A DNA stretch of 64,000 nt from Candidatus Sulfopaludibacter sp. SbA3 (GTDB lineage Bacteria; Acidobacteriota; Vicinamibacteria; Vicinamibacterales; UBA2999), in assembly GCA_945876205.1 (NCBI GenBank), contig CAMCNL010000001.1, forward strand, positions 1-64,000. Direction: 5' to 3'. The first letter of the stretch is position 1. Each line of letters opens with the position of its first letter. A model generated the notes under the pieces. That model did not search any database. It was not told the DNA's origin and saw nothing but the letters and a program-made list of their open reading frames with translations. Positions 8,482-17,514 of this stretch are shown here, one piece after another. Both the position numbers and the translations under genes were made by a program.

Positions 8482-9090
8482 ATGAACAAGCCGTCTGAGG
8501 GCCGTCAGCCCACTGCACCCGAGGCGGCCGGCTCGGCCACGGCGCTCGCGATCGTCGCCAACGCGCTCCTGCTCTGCTCGCTCGCCGCGCTGCCCGCAGG
8601 GGGTCACACCTCCCGCGTGCAGAATCCGCTACCGCCGCCCGAGCGGCCGGCGGCATCGCACATGGCGACGAGCCATCTGACAATCGACGTGAGCGCCAGC
8701 AAGAACGAGGTGACGCCGGGGAGCCGCGTCTCGCTCCTGCTCGACATCGTGCCTCGGCGGCGGATGCACGTCTACGCGCCTGGCGCCACCGGCTACCGCG
8801 TGATCGAGCTCGCGATGTCGCCTGCCACCGGGGTGACCTATCAGCCGGTGAAATATCCTGCGTCCGAAATCTACGAGTTCGTGCCGCTGCAGGAGCGGAT
8901 CCCGGTGTACCAGAAGCAGTTTCAGCTTGTTCAGCCGGTGACGCTCGACGGCTCTCCCGCCGCCGCGGCGCGCCTCCGGAAGGCGAATACGCTTGTCATC
9001 AAAGGCACGCTGAGCTATCAGGCGTGCGATGATCGGCTCTGTTTCGCGCCGGTCTCGGTGCCGGTGTCCTGGATATTCGCGGTCAAGTAG
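8482..9090 (+). CDS. Exported DsbD alpha-domain-like protein
   Basis: A roughly 202-residue protein with an N-terminal hydrophobic segment (ALAIVANALLLCSLAALPA) that directs export. The C-terminal part matches the immunoglobulin-like N-terminal domain of DsbD: a middle YVPLQERI-like stretch (FVPLQERIPVYQKQF), a late GTLSYQACDDRLCFAPVSV with the characteristic C-x5-C pair, and a final VPVSW strand. In DsbD this domain passes electrons to periplasmic partners; here it is free of the membrane and thioredoxin parts. The thioredoxin-like gene directly downstream suggests a shared thiol-redox role. ATG at 8482 preferred over TTG at 8476. Confidence 0.75.
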   Translation: MNKPSEGRQPTAPEAAGSATALAIVANALLLCSLAALPAGGHTSRVQNPLPPPERPAASHMATSHLTIDVSASKNEVTPGSRVSLLLDIVPRRRMHVYAPGATGYRVIELAMSPATGVTYQPVKYPASEIYEFVPLQERIPVYQKQFQLVQPVTLDGSPAAAARLRKANTLVIKGTLSYQACDDRLCFAPVSVPVSWIFAVK

Positions 9091-9123
9091 CCGCGTCGCA
9101 TGTGCTGAGGCAGAGGAGGAAGA

Positions 9124-10077
9124 ATGCAGCGTCCTGTTGCGGTCCTGGCGGCGATTGTCTTCGCGTGCGGCGCGTGCGGTGCCGACGTCGCCACTGCCGG
9201 GCAGGGGGCCCGCCCGGCTGGACTCGTGCCGAGCGTCCGGGCCGCCATTGCGAAGCACGACTTCGCCGCCGGCGAGGCACTCATCAACCAGGAGCGGTCC
9301 CGGCAGGGCGTGACCTCCGAGCTTGCCGAGGCGGTTTCATGGCTGGGGCGAGGGGCGCTCGCCGACCGCGAGCTCGAGCGGGCCGAGCAGTACGCACTCA
9401 ACGCCGAGGACCTCTCACTCGAGCTGCTGAAGACGACGCGAGTGAACGACGACCGGCATCTGGAGCTTGCGCTCGGCGCGGCGATCGAGGTGCAGGCGCT
9501 CGTCAGGGCGGCACGCGGCGCGCGATCCGAAGCGGTCTACGGACTGAATCGGGCACTCGAGGACTACGGCGACACCGTTCTCCACAAGCGGATTCAGAAG
9601 AACATCAACGCGCTCAGCCTCGAAGGGCAGCCGGCCATCACCCTCGACAGGACGGAGCATCTCGGCGCGGTCGTGCCCACGTTCGATCAGTTGAAGGGCA
9701 AGGTCGTACTCCTCTTCTTCTGGGCGCACTGGTGCCCCGACTGCAAGACCGAAAGCCCAATCATCGCGAGGCTCCTCGACAAGTACCGCAGCCGGGGGCT
9801 CACGATCATCGCGCCCACTCAGCGCTTCGGATACATCGTCTCGGGGGCGTACGCGCCGCCCGACGAGGAACTGCGTCACATCATCGAGGTCCGCGACACG
9901 CACTACCCGTTTCTGCGCGATCAGCCGGTCCCGCTCAGCGACACCAACCACAAGGAGTACGGCGTTTCGTCGACACCCACGCTCGTCCTGCTGGACCGCC
10001 AAGGCATCGTGCGTGTCTACAATCCAGGGACGATGCGCGAGGCAGATCTCGACGCGGCAATCCAGCGTCTGCTGTGA
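9124..10077 (+). CDS. Exported TlpA/redoxin-type thioredoxin-like protein
   Basis: A 317-residue protein with a signal peptide ending near a Cys/Ala-rich segment (ACGACGADVATAG). The first half is helical; the second is a thioredoxin fold with WAHWCPDCKTESP, where CPDC is the redox-active pair, and a late SSTPTLVLLDRQGIVR containing the cis-Pro loop. Such proteins reduce disulfides in the periplasm. A strong ribosome site (AGAGGAGGAAG) precedes the ATG. The gene lies 33 bases after the DsbD-alpha-like gene, which could be its electron donor or acceptor. Confidence 0.85.
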   Translation: MQRPVAVLAAIVFACGACGADVATAGQGARPAGLVPSVRAAIAKHDFAAGEALINQERSRQGVTSELAEAVSWLGRGALADRELERAEQYALNAEDLSLELLKTTRVNDDRHLELALGAAIEVQALVRAARGARSEAVYGLNRALEDYGDTVLHKRIQKNINALSLEGQPAITLDRTEHLGAVVPTFDQLKGKVVLLFFWAHWCPDCKTESPIIARLLDKYRSRGLTIIAPTQRFGYIVSGAYAPPDEELRHIIEVRDTHYPFLRDQPVPLSDTNHKEYGVSSTPTLVLLDRQGIVRVYNPGTMREADLDAAIQRLL

Positions 10078-10097
10078 GAGGCACGGTCAATTTCTCG

Positions 10098-11084
10098 ATG
10101 CGCACCCTGTCGACGACGTTGCTGTGCTCCCTGCTCGCGTCTACCGTCCTGCCCGCCCAGGACGCGGGGCTCATCGACCGCGCGAAACGCGAGGGCCGGG
10201 TCGTGCTCTACACCTCGCTCGCCCCCACCGAATCGGCGCCGCTGGCCGCCGCGTTCGAGAAGAAGTACGGGATCAAGGTGGAGCTGTGGCGCGCCGCATC
10301 CGGCAAGGTGGTGCAGCGGACGATCACCGAGGCGCAAGGGCGGCGGTATGCCGTCGACGTCGTCGAGACCAACGGTCCCGAGATGGAGATGCTGACGCGA
10401 GAGAAGCTTCTTGGTCCCCTCTCGTCGCCGTACCTCGCGGACCTTCCGGCCAACGCGATACCCGCCCATCGCAGTTGGGCCCCCGATCGCCTGAACTTCT
10501 TCGTCGTGGGATACAACACCACGAAGGTGAAGCGAGCGGAGATCCCGGCGACCTATGAACGCTTCGTCGATCCGAAATGGAAGGGCCGGATCGCGCTCGA
10601 AGCGAGCGACACCGAGTGGATGGCGACGCTGATCAAGACCTGGGGCGACGCCAAGGGGATGGAGTACTTCCGCAAGCTCTCGGCGATGAGGCCCGACATC
10701 CGCGACGGCCACGTGCTGCTGGCGTCGCTGGTCGCCGCCGGCGAGGTGCCTGTCGGCCTGAGCATGTACGCCAGTAATATCGTGCCGCTGATGCGGAAGG
10801 GCGCGCCGATCGACTTCGTGCCGGTGCAGCCGGTGGTGGCGCGTCCGCAGGGAATCGGCGTGATGAAGAACGCCCCGCATCCGAACGCCGGACGACTCTT
10901 CACCGACTACGTGCTGTCACCCGAAGGACAGAAGCTGTTTGAATCAATGGGCCGCGTGCCGGCAAGCACGCGCGTGAAGAGCTCGCTCAACAACTTTCCG
11001 TTCACGATGATCGACCCGATCACCGTGCTCGATGAGTCGATGAAATGGGAGAAGCTGTGGAACGGCTTCTTCCTGAAGAAATAG
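10098..11084 (+). CDS. Extracellular solute-binding protein, iron(III)/AfuA type
   Basis: A 328-residue periplasmic binding protein. After a signal peptide (MRTLSTTLLCSLLASTVLPAQ) it has the family opening EGRVVLYTSLAPTESAPLAAAFEKKYG, the hinge FVVGYNTTKV, PKWKGRIALEASD and LSPEGQKLFESMGRVPAS near the end. These are typical of ferric or related anion-binding ABC components. No permease or ATPase gene is nearby, so it is an orphan here. I start at the ATG at 10098; the same frame is open far upstream, but that stretch overlaps the thioredoxin gene and is not coding. Confidence 0.85.
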   Translation: MRTLSTTLLCSLLASTVLPAQDAGLIDRAKREGRVVLYTSLAPTESAPLAAAFEKKYGIKVELWRAASGKVVQRTITEAQGRRYAVDVVETNGPEMEMLTREKLLGPLSSPYLADLPANAIPAHRSWAPDRLNFFVVGYNTTKVKRAEIPATYERFVDPKWKGRIALEASDTEWMATLIKTWGDAKGMEYFRKLSAMRPDIRDGHVLLASLVAAGEVPVGLSMYASNIVPLMRKGAPIDFVPVQPVVARPQGIGVMKNAPHPNAGRLFTDYVLSPEGQKLFESMGRVPASTRVKSSLNNFPFTMIDPITVLDESMKWEKLWNGFFLKK

Positions 11085-11105
11085 CCGATAACTACGGAGG
11101 GTCAC

Positions 11106-11963
11106 GTGCGCAAGCTGATCATCGTTCCTGGAATCGTCGGACTGGCCGCGATCGTCGTTCCTCTTCTTCTTCATGCGCAGGGGGTCGTCCAGCCCGGGGC
11201 CGTGCGCCAGCCAGGCCAGGAGGTTCAGGGCCCCCTCGGTCCTGTCGGTGCGCTGGGCCAGGAATCGGCCAATCGCACCCCGCTCCCGACCGGCCCGCCA
11301 CCGCGGCTGCCGGATGGCACGATCGACTTCACCGGCACGTGGACTGGCGGCGGCCCGGTGAACGACATCGCGGCGGGCCTGCCGAAGGGCGAGACGCTGC
11401 CGCTGCTGCCGGCATCCATCAAGCTGATGGAATACCGCGCGCAGCACGAGACCGACGATCCGCATCTCTGGTGCATGCCGATGGGCGTGCCGCGCGTGAC
11501 GCCATATCCCTACCGCTTCGTGCAGAACTTCACGCACAAGGCGCCGACGCACATGTTCATCCTCCACGAAGCGACGCTGCACACCTTCCGGCAGATCTTC
11601 ATGGACGGCCGCAAGCACCCCGCCGAGCTCGACCCGAGCTGGTTCGGCCACTCAATCGGGCATTGGGAGGGCAAGGACACGCTGGTCATCGACACGGTCG
11701 GCTTCAACGACAAGTTCTGGTTCGACCGGAAGGGCACCCCGCACACCGAGCAGCTCCACACTGTCGAGCGATGGACGCGGCCGAACATGGGTACGCTGAT
11801 CAACGCCGTGACCATCGAAGACCCAGGAGCGTTCTCCAAGCCCTTTACGGTGACATTCACGGCACGGCTCGCCCCCGCCGGTGACGAGCTGATGGAGTTC
11901 TTCTGCCAGGAAAATAATCAGTACGGAATTGCGGGAGGCAGCCAGAATCCCTTTAACAAGTAG
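11106..11963 (+). CDS. Secreted protein of the W/MDGR paralogue family, copy 1
   Basis: A 285-residue exported protein (MRKLIIVPGIVGLAAIVVPL signal). Family marks: PRLPDGTIDFTGTWTGGG near the N-terminus, CMPMGVPR, IFMDGRKHPAEL, then GHSIGHWEGKDTLVIDTVGF with FNDKFWFD, and a closing EFFCQENNQYG. Five more paralogues are in this window. The gene starts at GTG 11106 behind GGAGG and follows the solute-binding protein, likely in one operon. Function unknown. The conserved aspartates, histidines and tryptophans could form a binding or catalytic pocket, but no known fold can be assigned by eye. Confidence 0.7.
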   Translation: MRKLIIVPGIVGLAAIVVPLLLHAQGVVQPGAVRQPGQEVQGPLGPVGALGQESANRTPLPTGPPPRLPDGTIDFTGTWTGGGPVNDIAAGLPKGETLPLLPASIKLMEYRAQHETDDPHLWCMPMGVPRVTPYPYRFVQNFTHKAPTHMFILHEATLHTFRQIFMDGRKHPAELDPSWFGHSIGHWEGKDTLVIDTVGFNDKFWFDRKGTPHTEQLHTVERWTRPNMGTLINAVTIEDPGAFSKPFTVTFTARLAPAGDELMEFFCQENNQYGIAGGSQNPFNK

Positions 11964-11993
11964 GCGAGCGCCCCTGAAAAAGGCGACACTGTT

Positions 11994-12572
11994 ATGGTGA
12001 GCAATCAGGAAGCCGCCAGGCCGTTATGGCTATTGCCGATTGGCCGCCTGCATCCGCTGTGGTGGGCGGTCGTCGGCGCGGGATTGATCTGGCTGGACTA
12101 CGTCGACGGCCCCAACTCGCAGTATCCCGTGGTCTACGTCATCCCCGTCACGTTGGCGGCGTGGTATTCGGGGCGATGGCCGGCGCTGGCGCTGGCGTTG
12201 ACGGTGTCGATCACGCACGCCGTGTTTCTTCTCGCGCACTGGAACCCGCCCGGGGATCCGTTCGCCGGCCTGTGGCCCACGATCATTCGGGCGGGCGTGG
12301 TCATCGTCATGGCGCTCTGGTTCGCGCGCCTCGCCGAACACGAGCGCAAGGTGCACGTCTACGTCGAGCGTCTGGAAGGCCTGCTGCCGATCTGCGCCTT
12401 CTGCAAGAGCATCCGCAACCAGACCGGCGAATGGGAGCCGATCGAGCGATTCATCTCGAACCGCTCTGAAGCCGAGTTCTCACACAGCTTCTGCAAGAGC
12501 TGCGGAAAAATCCACTACCCCGACTTCGACTACGACGCCCCTTCGCCCTCCTCCTCCGGTTCGGTGAACTGA
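11994..12572 (+). CDS. Membrane protein with a C-terminal Cys-rich LLPICAxCK tail
   Basis: A 192-residue protein with about four membrane segments up to residue 110 (PLWWAVVGAGLIWLD, YPVVYVIPVTLAAWY, ALALALTVSITHAVF, AGVVIVMALWFA). A short coiled stretch and a tail follow: LLPICAFCKSIRNQTGEW, then SHSFCKSCGKIHYP. This C-x2-C...C-x2-C tail is common on bacterial response regulators and sensor proteins and may bind a metal. The membrane part resembles DUF4118-like sensor modules without a kinase. Signalling output is therefore unclear. It ends six bases from the convergent copy 2 gene. Confidence 0.7.
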   Translation: MVSNQEAARPLWLLPIGRLHPLWWAVVGAGLIWLDYVDGPNSQYPVVYVIPVTLAAWYSGRWPALALALTVSITHAVFLLAHWNPPGDPFAGLWPTIIRAGVVIVMALWFARLAEHERKVHVYVERLEGLLPICAFCKSIRNQTGEWEPIERFISNRSEAEFSHSFCKSCGKIHYPDFDYDAPSPSSSGSVN

Positions 12573-12578
12573 GTCGCC

Positions 12579-13421
12579 TTACTTGATGCTCGTGCCGGTG
12601 CCCGGCTTGATCCCGGACGCGGCGCCGTACTGATTGTCTTCGAGGCAGATAAATTCCATCAGGTCGCCGCCGCCGGTCTTCAGATCGGGCTTCAGCAGGC
12701 GCGCGGTGAAGTTCAGCGTCACCGGCTTCGAGAGCGCGCCGGGATCTTCCCATGTGAACTGATGCTTCAGCGTTCCCCAGTTGGGTCGCGAGAAGCGCTC
12801 GATCGTGTGCATCTTCTCGGTGTGCGGCGTGCCGCGGCTGTCGATCCAGAACTTCTCGTTGTAGCCGACGGTGTCGACCACCAGCGTGTCGCCTTCCCAC
12901 CGGCCGATCGAGTGTCCCCACCACGACGGAATCAGGCCGTCGGGATGTCCACGCCCGTCCATGTAGATCACGCGATGCGCGCCCGCGTCGCCGGTCTCGT
13001 GCAGCAGGTAGATGTGCGACAGCCCCTTCGACGTGTAGCTCATCGCAAACTTCCACGGGTACGGATTGACGCGCGGCACGCCCATCGGCAGGCAGATGGT
13101 GTACGGTTCCTGCTCTTCCCTGCGGTTGCCGCGGAGCTCGCGCGCCCACGGCAGCAGCGGCAGCTCGCCGGGCTGGAGGCCGCCCTCTTTCTCGATGTCG
13201 GCGTTGGATCCGCCGCCGACCCACGGGCCGGTCAGGTCGACCTTGCCGTCCGGCAGTCGCGGTACCGGCTGGCTGTTCGCTTCGGACTCGGGCACGACCG
13301 GGCTGCCCACGAAGATATAGCCCACCTGTCCCGTGGGCCCGGGCAGACCCTGTGACGTCTGCGCCACCAGCGACAACGCCACTCCCACCACCATCGTCAA
13401 CGCAAAGAGCAGTCTTTTCAC
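12579..13421 (-). CDS. Secreted protein of the W/MDGR paralogue family, copy 2
   Basis: A 280-residue paralogue of copy 1 with a signal peptide (MKRLLFALTMVVGVALSLVA) and the same marks: PRLPDGKVDLTGPWVGGGSN, CLPMGVPRVNPYPW, IYMDGRGHPDGLIP, GHSIGRWEGDTLVVDTVGY and EFICLEDNQYGAASG. It begins with GTG at 13421, two bases after the stop of the molybdenum hydroxylase gene, so it is probably the third gene of that operon. A role tied to the exported oxidoreductase is therefore possible, but not shown. Confidence 0.75.
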   Translation of the reverse strand: MKRLLFALTMVVGVALSLVAQTSQGLPGPTGQVGYIFVGSPVVPESEANSQPVPRLPDGKVDLTGPWVGGGSNADIEKEGGLQPGELPLLPWARELRGNRREEQEPYTICLPMGVPRVNPYPWKFAMSYTSKGLSHIYLLHETGDAGAHRVIYMDGRGHPDGLIPSWWGHSIGRWEGDTLVVDTVGYNEKFWIDSRGTPHTEKMHTIERFSRPNWGTLKHQFTWEDPGALSKPVTLNFTARLLKPDLKTGGGDLMEFICLEDNQYGAASGIKPGTGTSIK

Positions 13422-13423
13422 GG

Positions 13424-15727
13424 TTATACCTTCGCCGCCTTGAGGGCGGCAAGCACGCGCGCTTCCCTGAACGGCATCCGCCGGAGGCGAACGCCGGTCG
13501 CATCATGAATTGCGTTGGCGACCGCCGCGATCGTCGTCTTGCACACCGTCTCGCCAGCGCCGTAGTGCGGCAGGTCGGGCCGGTTCGGATTCGGATCGCC
13601 GTTGACGATGACCACGTCGATCTGTGCCGGCGCGTCGAGATGCGTCAGCGTCGGATGCGAGCGCCAATCGACGCTCGTCACCTTCTCGGTGTCGAACGTG
13701 ACCTCTTCGTAGAGCGAGCGGCTGAGCGAATGCAGCATGCCGCCTTCGACCGTGCGGCGCAGCGCCTCTGGATTGATCACCAATCCGCAGTCGTGCGCAC
13801 AGACAAAGCGCTTCACCCACACCTTGCCGGTCTTGCGATTGACCTCGACCTCCGCGATCTGCGCGACCACCGTCTGGTTGCGGAAGGCGTACGACACGCC
13901 GCGCCCGGTGAGGATGTCGCCGCTGCCAAGCGGCTTCGGCGACGGACGCGGATCCCACCCGTACTTCTCGGCCACCGCCTTCAACACCGCGATCGAGCGC
14001 GCGCGCTTGAAGCCGGTGTCGTCAGCCGTGCTGCCCATCAGCAGCTTCATGCGGAACGCGACCGGATCGGCCTTGGCCGCCGCGGCCAGCTCGTCGATGA
14101 ACGACTCCGAGGCGAAGGTCGTCTGCGGACCGTTCGGATCCCGCAGGTTGCCGGTACGGAGCGGGGTTTCCCACACCAGCGGAAGGCTGACGACGTGCGC
14201 CGCCATGCGGCGATTGGGGACGGCGTACATGTCGTTCGGCGTAGACGCCCCGCCCGTGTTCGGCTTCTCCTGCCGCAGGCCCGCGAGCTGCGCGATCAGC
14301 ACGGTGCCCGCCTCGTTGTAGCCGAGGTGATTGTGGTCGCAGCCGCGCGCGTCGTAGTCGAGCGCCACGAGATTGCCCTGGGCATCGAGACCGCCGCGCA
14401 TCGTGAACGTGTAGGCCGGCCCCTTGGTATCCCACGCGGTCTCTTCGTCGCGCATCCACTGCACGCGCACGGGACGACCGAGCTCATTCGCCAGATAGGC
14501 CGCCTCGAACCCGGCGTCGTCGGCCGCCGTGCGGCCGTAGCCCTGCGGGCCGTCCATCCAGATCACGCGCACCCGGTCGCGCGGCATCTTCAGGAACTGC
14601 GCGACGCCGTTGCGCATCCCGTACGACTTCATGTCGTTGGAATAGATCGTCATCTGGCCGTTCGACGGATCGGCCATCGCATGCGCCGGACCGATCGACG
14701 TGTGACCCTGGAACGGGACGTCGTACTCCGCCGTGACGACTCTCGCCGCGCCCGCGAGTCCGGTGTCGATGTTGCCCACGGCCACCGGCGGCAGGCTGAT
14801 CGTCGGCGTGGCGCTCCGCATGTACTTGTGCAGGTTCTCGGAGGACGGGAAGGGGGCCGTCGCCGGCTTCTGCCAGTTGACCTTGAGCTGCCGCGCCGCG
14901 CGGATCGCCTGCTCTTCGCGCTCGCAGACCACGGCGACGTAGTTACCCTTGCTCACGACCTTGACGAATCCTGGAATGCCGCGCACCGAGGATTCGTCGA
15001 TGCTGACGAGCTGCGCGCCCGCGACCGGCGGCTTGACGTTGCGCGCGTGCAGCATGCCGGGCAGCTTGACGTCCACCGCCCACTTGTTCGTGCCGTCCAC
15101 CTTCGGCGGAATGTCGTACCGCTGCGGCGACTGCCCGACGTTCTTCATGTCCTGCACGGCCTTCAGCTTGGCCACGCCGGTTGTCTCATCGGCATTCCTG
15201 CCGGTGAGCGCGACGTTGAACTTCCGGCCGCCGATCAGCCGTCCGTAGGTGATCGTCTTCGAGGGATCGCCCTTTACCGCGATCACGCCGTCGCTGACCG
15301 TCAACTGACTGACCGGGACGGCAAACTGCGCCGCCGCCATCTCCAGCAGCACGCGACGGCCCTCGGCCGCGACGCGGCGCATCGGCCAGCCGTCGGTCTG
15401 CAGCGCATCCGAACCGCCCGAGCCGCCTTGATCGACGGTGACGTCGGTGTTGCCCATGATGACGGTGGTGCGGTCGTAGGCGAAGTCGAGCTCGTCGGAC
15501 ATGATCTGGCGGAAGGCGGTGCCGGTGCCCTGGCCGAGATCGGTCTTGCCGACGTAGAAGGTCGCCGTGTTGTCTTCGCGGATCACGATCCACGAATCGA
15601 GCTGCCTGAAGTCGGGGTCGGGATACGGCCCGCCGGCCTGCAGCGCCTCGAGATCGGCCAGCGAGACCGCGCCGATGCTCAGGACCAGGAAGCCAGAGCT
15701 CTTGAGGAAGTCTCTTCGGTCGCTCAT
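13424..15727 (-). CDS. Molybdopterin-binding subunit of a xanthine dehydrogenase-family hydroxylase
   Basis: A 767-residue large subunit. The N-terminus SDRRDFLKSSGF and a hydrophobic stretch look like a Tat signal. Internal marks: KTDLGQGTGTAFRQIMSDEL, NTDVTVDQGGSGGSDALQTD, GHTSIGPAHAMADP and, near the C-terminus, a cofactor-binding VEGGMLHSLS segment. It resembles isoquinoline 1-oxidoreductase/aldehyde dehydrogenase-like enzymes of the two-subunit type (no FAD subunit here), which pass electrons to a cytochrome or quinone. The start ATG at 15727 overlaps the stop of the iron-sulfur subunit. MoaB and MoeA encoded at 34 kb could serve its cofactor. Substrate unknown. Confidence 0.9.
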   Translation of the reverse strand: MSDRRDFLKSSGFLVLSIGAVSLADLEALQAGGPYPDPDFRQLDSWIVIREDNTATFYVGKTDLGQGTGTAFRQIMSDELDFAYDRTTVIMGNTDVTVDQGGSGGSDALQTDGWPMRRVAAEGRRVLLEMAAAQFAVPVSQLTVSDGVIAVKGDPSKTITYGRLIGGRKFNVALTGRNADETTGVAKLKAVQDMKNVGQSPQRYDIPPKVDGTNKWAVDVKLPGMLHARNVKPPVAGAQLVSIDESSVRGIPGFVKVVSKGNYVAVVCEREEQAIRAARQLKVNWQKPATAPFPSSENLHKYMRSATPTISLPPVAVGNIDTGLAGAARVVTAEYDVPFQGHTSIGPAHAMADPSNGQMTIYSNDMKSYGMRNGVAQFLKMPRDRVRVIWMDGPQGYGRTAADDAGFEAAYLANELGRPVRVQWMRDEETAWDTKGPAYTFTMRGGLDAQGNLVALDYDARGCDHNHLGYNEAGTVLIAQLAGLRQEKPNTGGASTPNDMYAVPNRRMAAHVVSLPLVWETPLRTGNLRDPNGPQTTFASESFIDELAAAAKADPVAFRMKLLMGSTADDTGFKRARSIAVLKAVAEKYGWDPRPSPKPLGSGDILTGRGVSYAFRNQTVVAQIAEVEVNRKTGKVWVKRFVCAHDCGLVINPEALRRTVEGGMLHSLSRSLYEEVTFDTEKVTSVDWRSHPTLTHLDAPAQIDVVIVNGDPNPNRPDLPHYGAGETVCKTTIAAVANAIHDATGVRLRRMPFREARVLAALKAAKV

Positions 15728-16188
15728 GCCGTCACCTTCGCGGCGCGCTTGATGGCGGCCTGGATGCGGTAATAGGTCATGCACCGGCACAAGGTGCTCG
15801 CCATGCCCTGCCGAATTTCGGCGTCGGTGGGATTGGGATTCTTGTCGAGCAGTACCTTCGCGGTCATGATCTGCCCGTTCTGGCAGAAGCCGCATTGCGG
15901 CACCTGCTCGTCGATCCAGGCCTGCTGCACCGGATGCAGGACGCCGTTGGTGGACAGCCCCTCGAGCGTGGTGATCTCGGCGCCGCGGACCGACGAGACC
16001 GGGGTCACGCAGGAGCGCACCGTCTCGCCCTTGATGATCACCGTGCAGGCGCCGCACTGGCCGAGGCCGCAGCCGAAGCGCGGTCCGTGCACGTCGAGAT
16101 CGTTACGCAGGATGTATAAGAGCGGAGTGGACGGCTCGACATCCACGGTGTGGGTCTTGCCGTTCACGTTGAGGGTGATGTTGGCCAT
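15724..16188 (-). CDS. [2Fe-2S] subunit of a molybdenum hydroxylase
   Basis: About 154 residues: plant-type ferredoxin domain with CGLGQCGACTVIIKG, then the helical domain with CGFCQNGQIMTA and TLCRCMTYYRI that binds the second cluster. This is the standard small subunit of xanthine dehydrogenase-family enzymes, carrying electrons from the molybdopterin centre. Start at ATG 16188; a TTG nine bases upstream is also in frame. It is the first gene of an operon with the large subunit (ATGA overlap) and then secreted copy 2. Confidence 0.93.
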   Translation of the reverse strand: MANITLNVNGKTHTVDVEPSTPLLYILRNDLDVHGPRFGCGLGQCGACTVIIKGETVRSCVTPVSSVRGAEITTLEGLSTNGVLHPVQQAWIDEQVPQCGFCQNGQIMTAKVLLDKNPNPTDAEIRQGMASTLCRCMTYYRIQAAIKRAAKVTA

Positions 16189-16305
16189 AACTGACAATCC
16201 TGGTTAGGGATACCGACTCCTGTTCGTTGCTTGTACATGGGGCCGGCGGGACTGTCAATCCCGGGTGTCGATCGAGAGGCCCGGCTCGAGACGACCTGGC
16301 GCTGC

Positions 16306-17514
16306 TTAGGGGGCCGACCGGAGCCCTGCGACCTCGGCGAGGACGATGGCCGGACGATTCGCCGCGAATGCGCGCAGGAAGGCGATGGATCCCTCGAATT
16401 CCTCGTTCGAGTTGGACTTCCGCTGGTCGGCGTAGGCGGCGTCGCGAATCAGGTTGGCTCTGCTGACGATTTCCTGGTCCATCCAGCCGCCGCCGCTGGC
16501 GACACGGGCACAGGTTTCGAGCACCTGCAGGTAATAGGCACGCAGATCGGGATATTCCAACAGGCGCCGCATCGGGATGTTGTCGGCCACCCGCAACATC
16601 ACCGACGAGTCAACCGCCTGAAACGATTGGTCACGATCCCACGGGATGAAATGATGACGGGTCGATCCGGTAGGGCGATACACATGGACGTTGTTGATCG
16701 CCCAGTAGCCAAGAAGCCCATCCAGCTCCGACACGTAGGTTTCAACCGCGGCGTGCGTCAGAAACGCGGTCACGTCGAGATATCGGTCGACCGATTCGCG
16801 CCAGGTCGGCGAGTTCTCGCGATTGACCTCCTGAAAGAGATCGTGGAGGGGCGCATACAGCGTGGCGTCGGCCTCGAGCTCATGATTCTCGGGCTTGAAT
16901 CGCACCTTGTAGGGCTCGAGCGATTCACCCAGATACTCGCCATGAAACTCGCTCTGCCATTGGTACTCGAACACGTTCCCCGAGCGGTCGCCGAAGGCGC
17001 GTTCCAAGAAAGCAGCGTCGATCGCCTCGATGGCGCTGTACACGCCCTGGTAGACGTCGTCAATGAAGAGCCGGACGAACGACTCGCGAGGCGCCGGTTG
17101 GCCGAGCCTCGTGAACAGCGCCATCGTCACGCCTTCGCGCACCAGCGACGGGTCCTGCAGGAGATTGTCGAGCATCAGCGATGAGAGCCCGAGAAATCGC
17201 TGGCCTGCCACGTAGCGATTGAAGTCGACCCTCAGCGCGGGCTTGGCGGGGTTGCGGCTGGCGTTGCCCCGCGACCGGATGCCGACACTGCGCACCCGGA
17301 TGCCGCGCCACTCCATGTCGGCTTGGTAGTAGGTGTTTTCCAGGTAGGTGTCGCGCAATTCCTGCAGATCGCGCGAGTTCATGAATAGCCGCAGGTCGTT
17401 CAGAGTACCGGGCGCGAAGAAGTCGTCAGTCGTTTGCGCGGCGGCGGCGGACGCCGCCGCAGTCAGCGTGATGACGAGGACGATGAGGCGTCGAACGTTC
17501 ACGGCCGTGCTCAC
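16306..17514 (-). CDS. CotH-kinase-like exported protein
   Basis: A 402-residue protein with signal sequence (RLIVLVITLTAAASAAAA) and CotH family features: GIRVRSVGIRSRGNASR, LRVDFNRY near the front, then RLFIDDVYQGVYSAIEAID and the key HHFIPWDRDQSF box, where the Asp pair matches the metal-binding part of CotH atypical kinases. Such kinases phosphorylate spore or surface proteins; the target here is unknown. It starts with GTG at 17514, overlapping the porin stop by four bases, so the two are coupled. Confidence 0.8.
   Translation of the reverse strand: MSTAVNVRRLIVLVITLTAAASAAAAQTTDDFFAPGTLNDLRLFMNSRDLQELRDTYLENTYYQADMEWRGIRVRSVGIRSRGNASRNPAKPALRVDFNRYVAGQRFLGLSSLMLDNLLQDPSLVREGVTMALFTRLGQPAPRESFVRLFIDDVYQGVYSAIEAIDAAFLERAFGDRSGNVFEYQWQSEFHGEYLGESLEPYKVRFKPENHELEADATLYAPLHDLFQEVNRENSPTWRESVDRYLDVTAFLTHAAVETYVSELDGLLGYWAINNVHVYRPTGSTRHHFIPWDRDQSFQAVDSSVMLRVADNIPMRRLLEYPDLRAYYLQVLETCARVASGGGWMDQEIVSRANLIRDAAYADQRKSNSNEEFEGSIAFLRAFAANRPAIVLAEVAGLRSAP

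Noticed and set aside
9102-10097. In-frame upstream extension of the solute-binding protein
   Set aside because: It overlaps the thioredoxin-like gene and reads as arginine-rich nonsense; the signal peptide begins at 10098.
13352-15772. 806-codon open frame on the plus strand
   Set aside because: It is antisense to the clear molybdopterin subunit; its arginine/valine/histidine-rich content is the usual shadow of a GC-rich gene.
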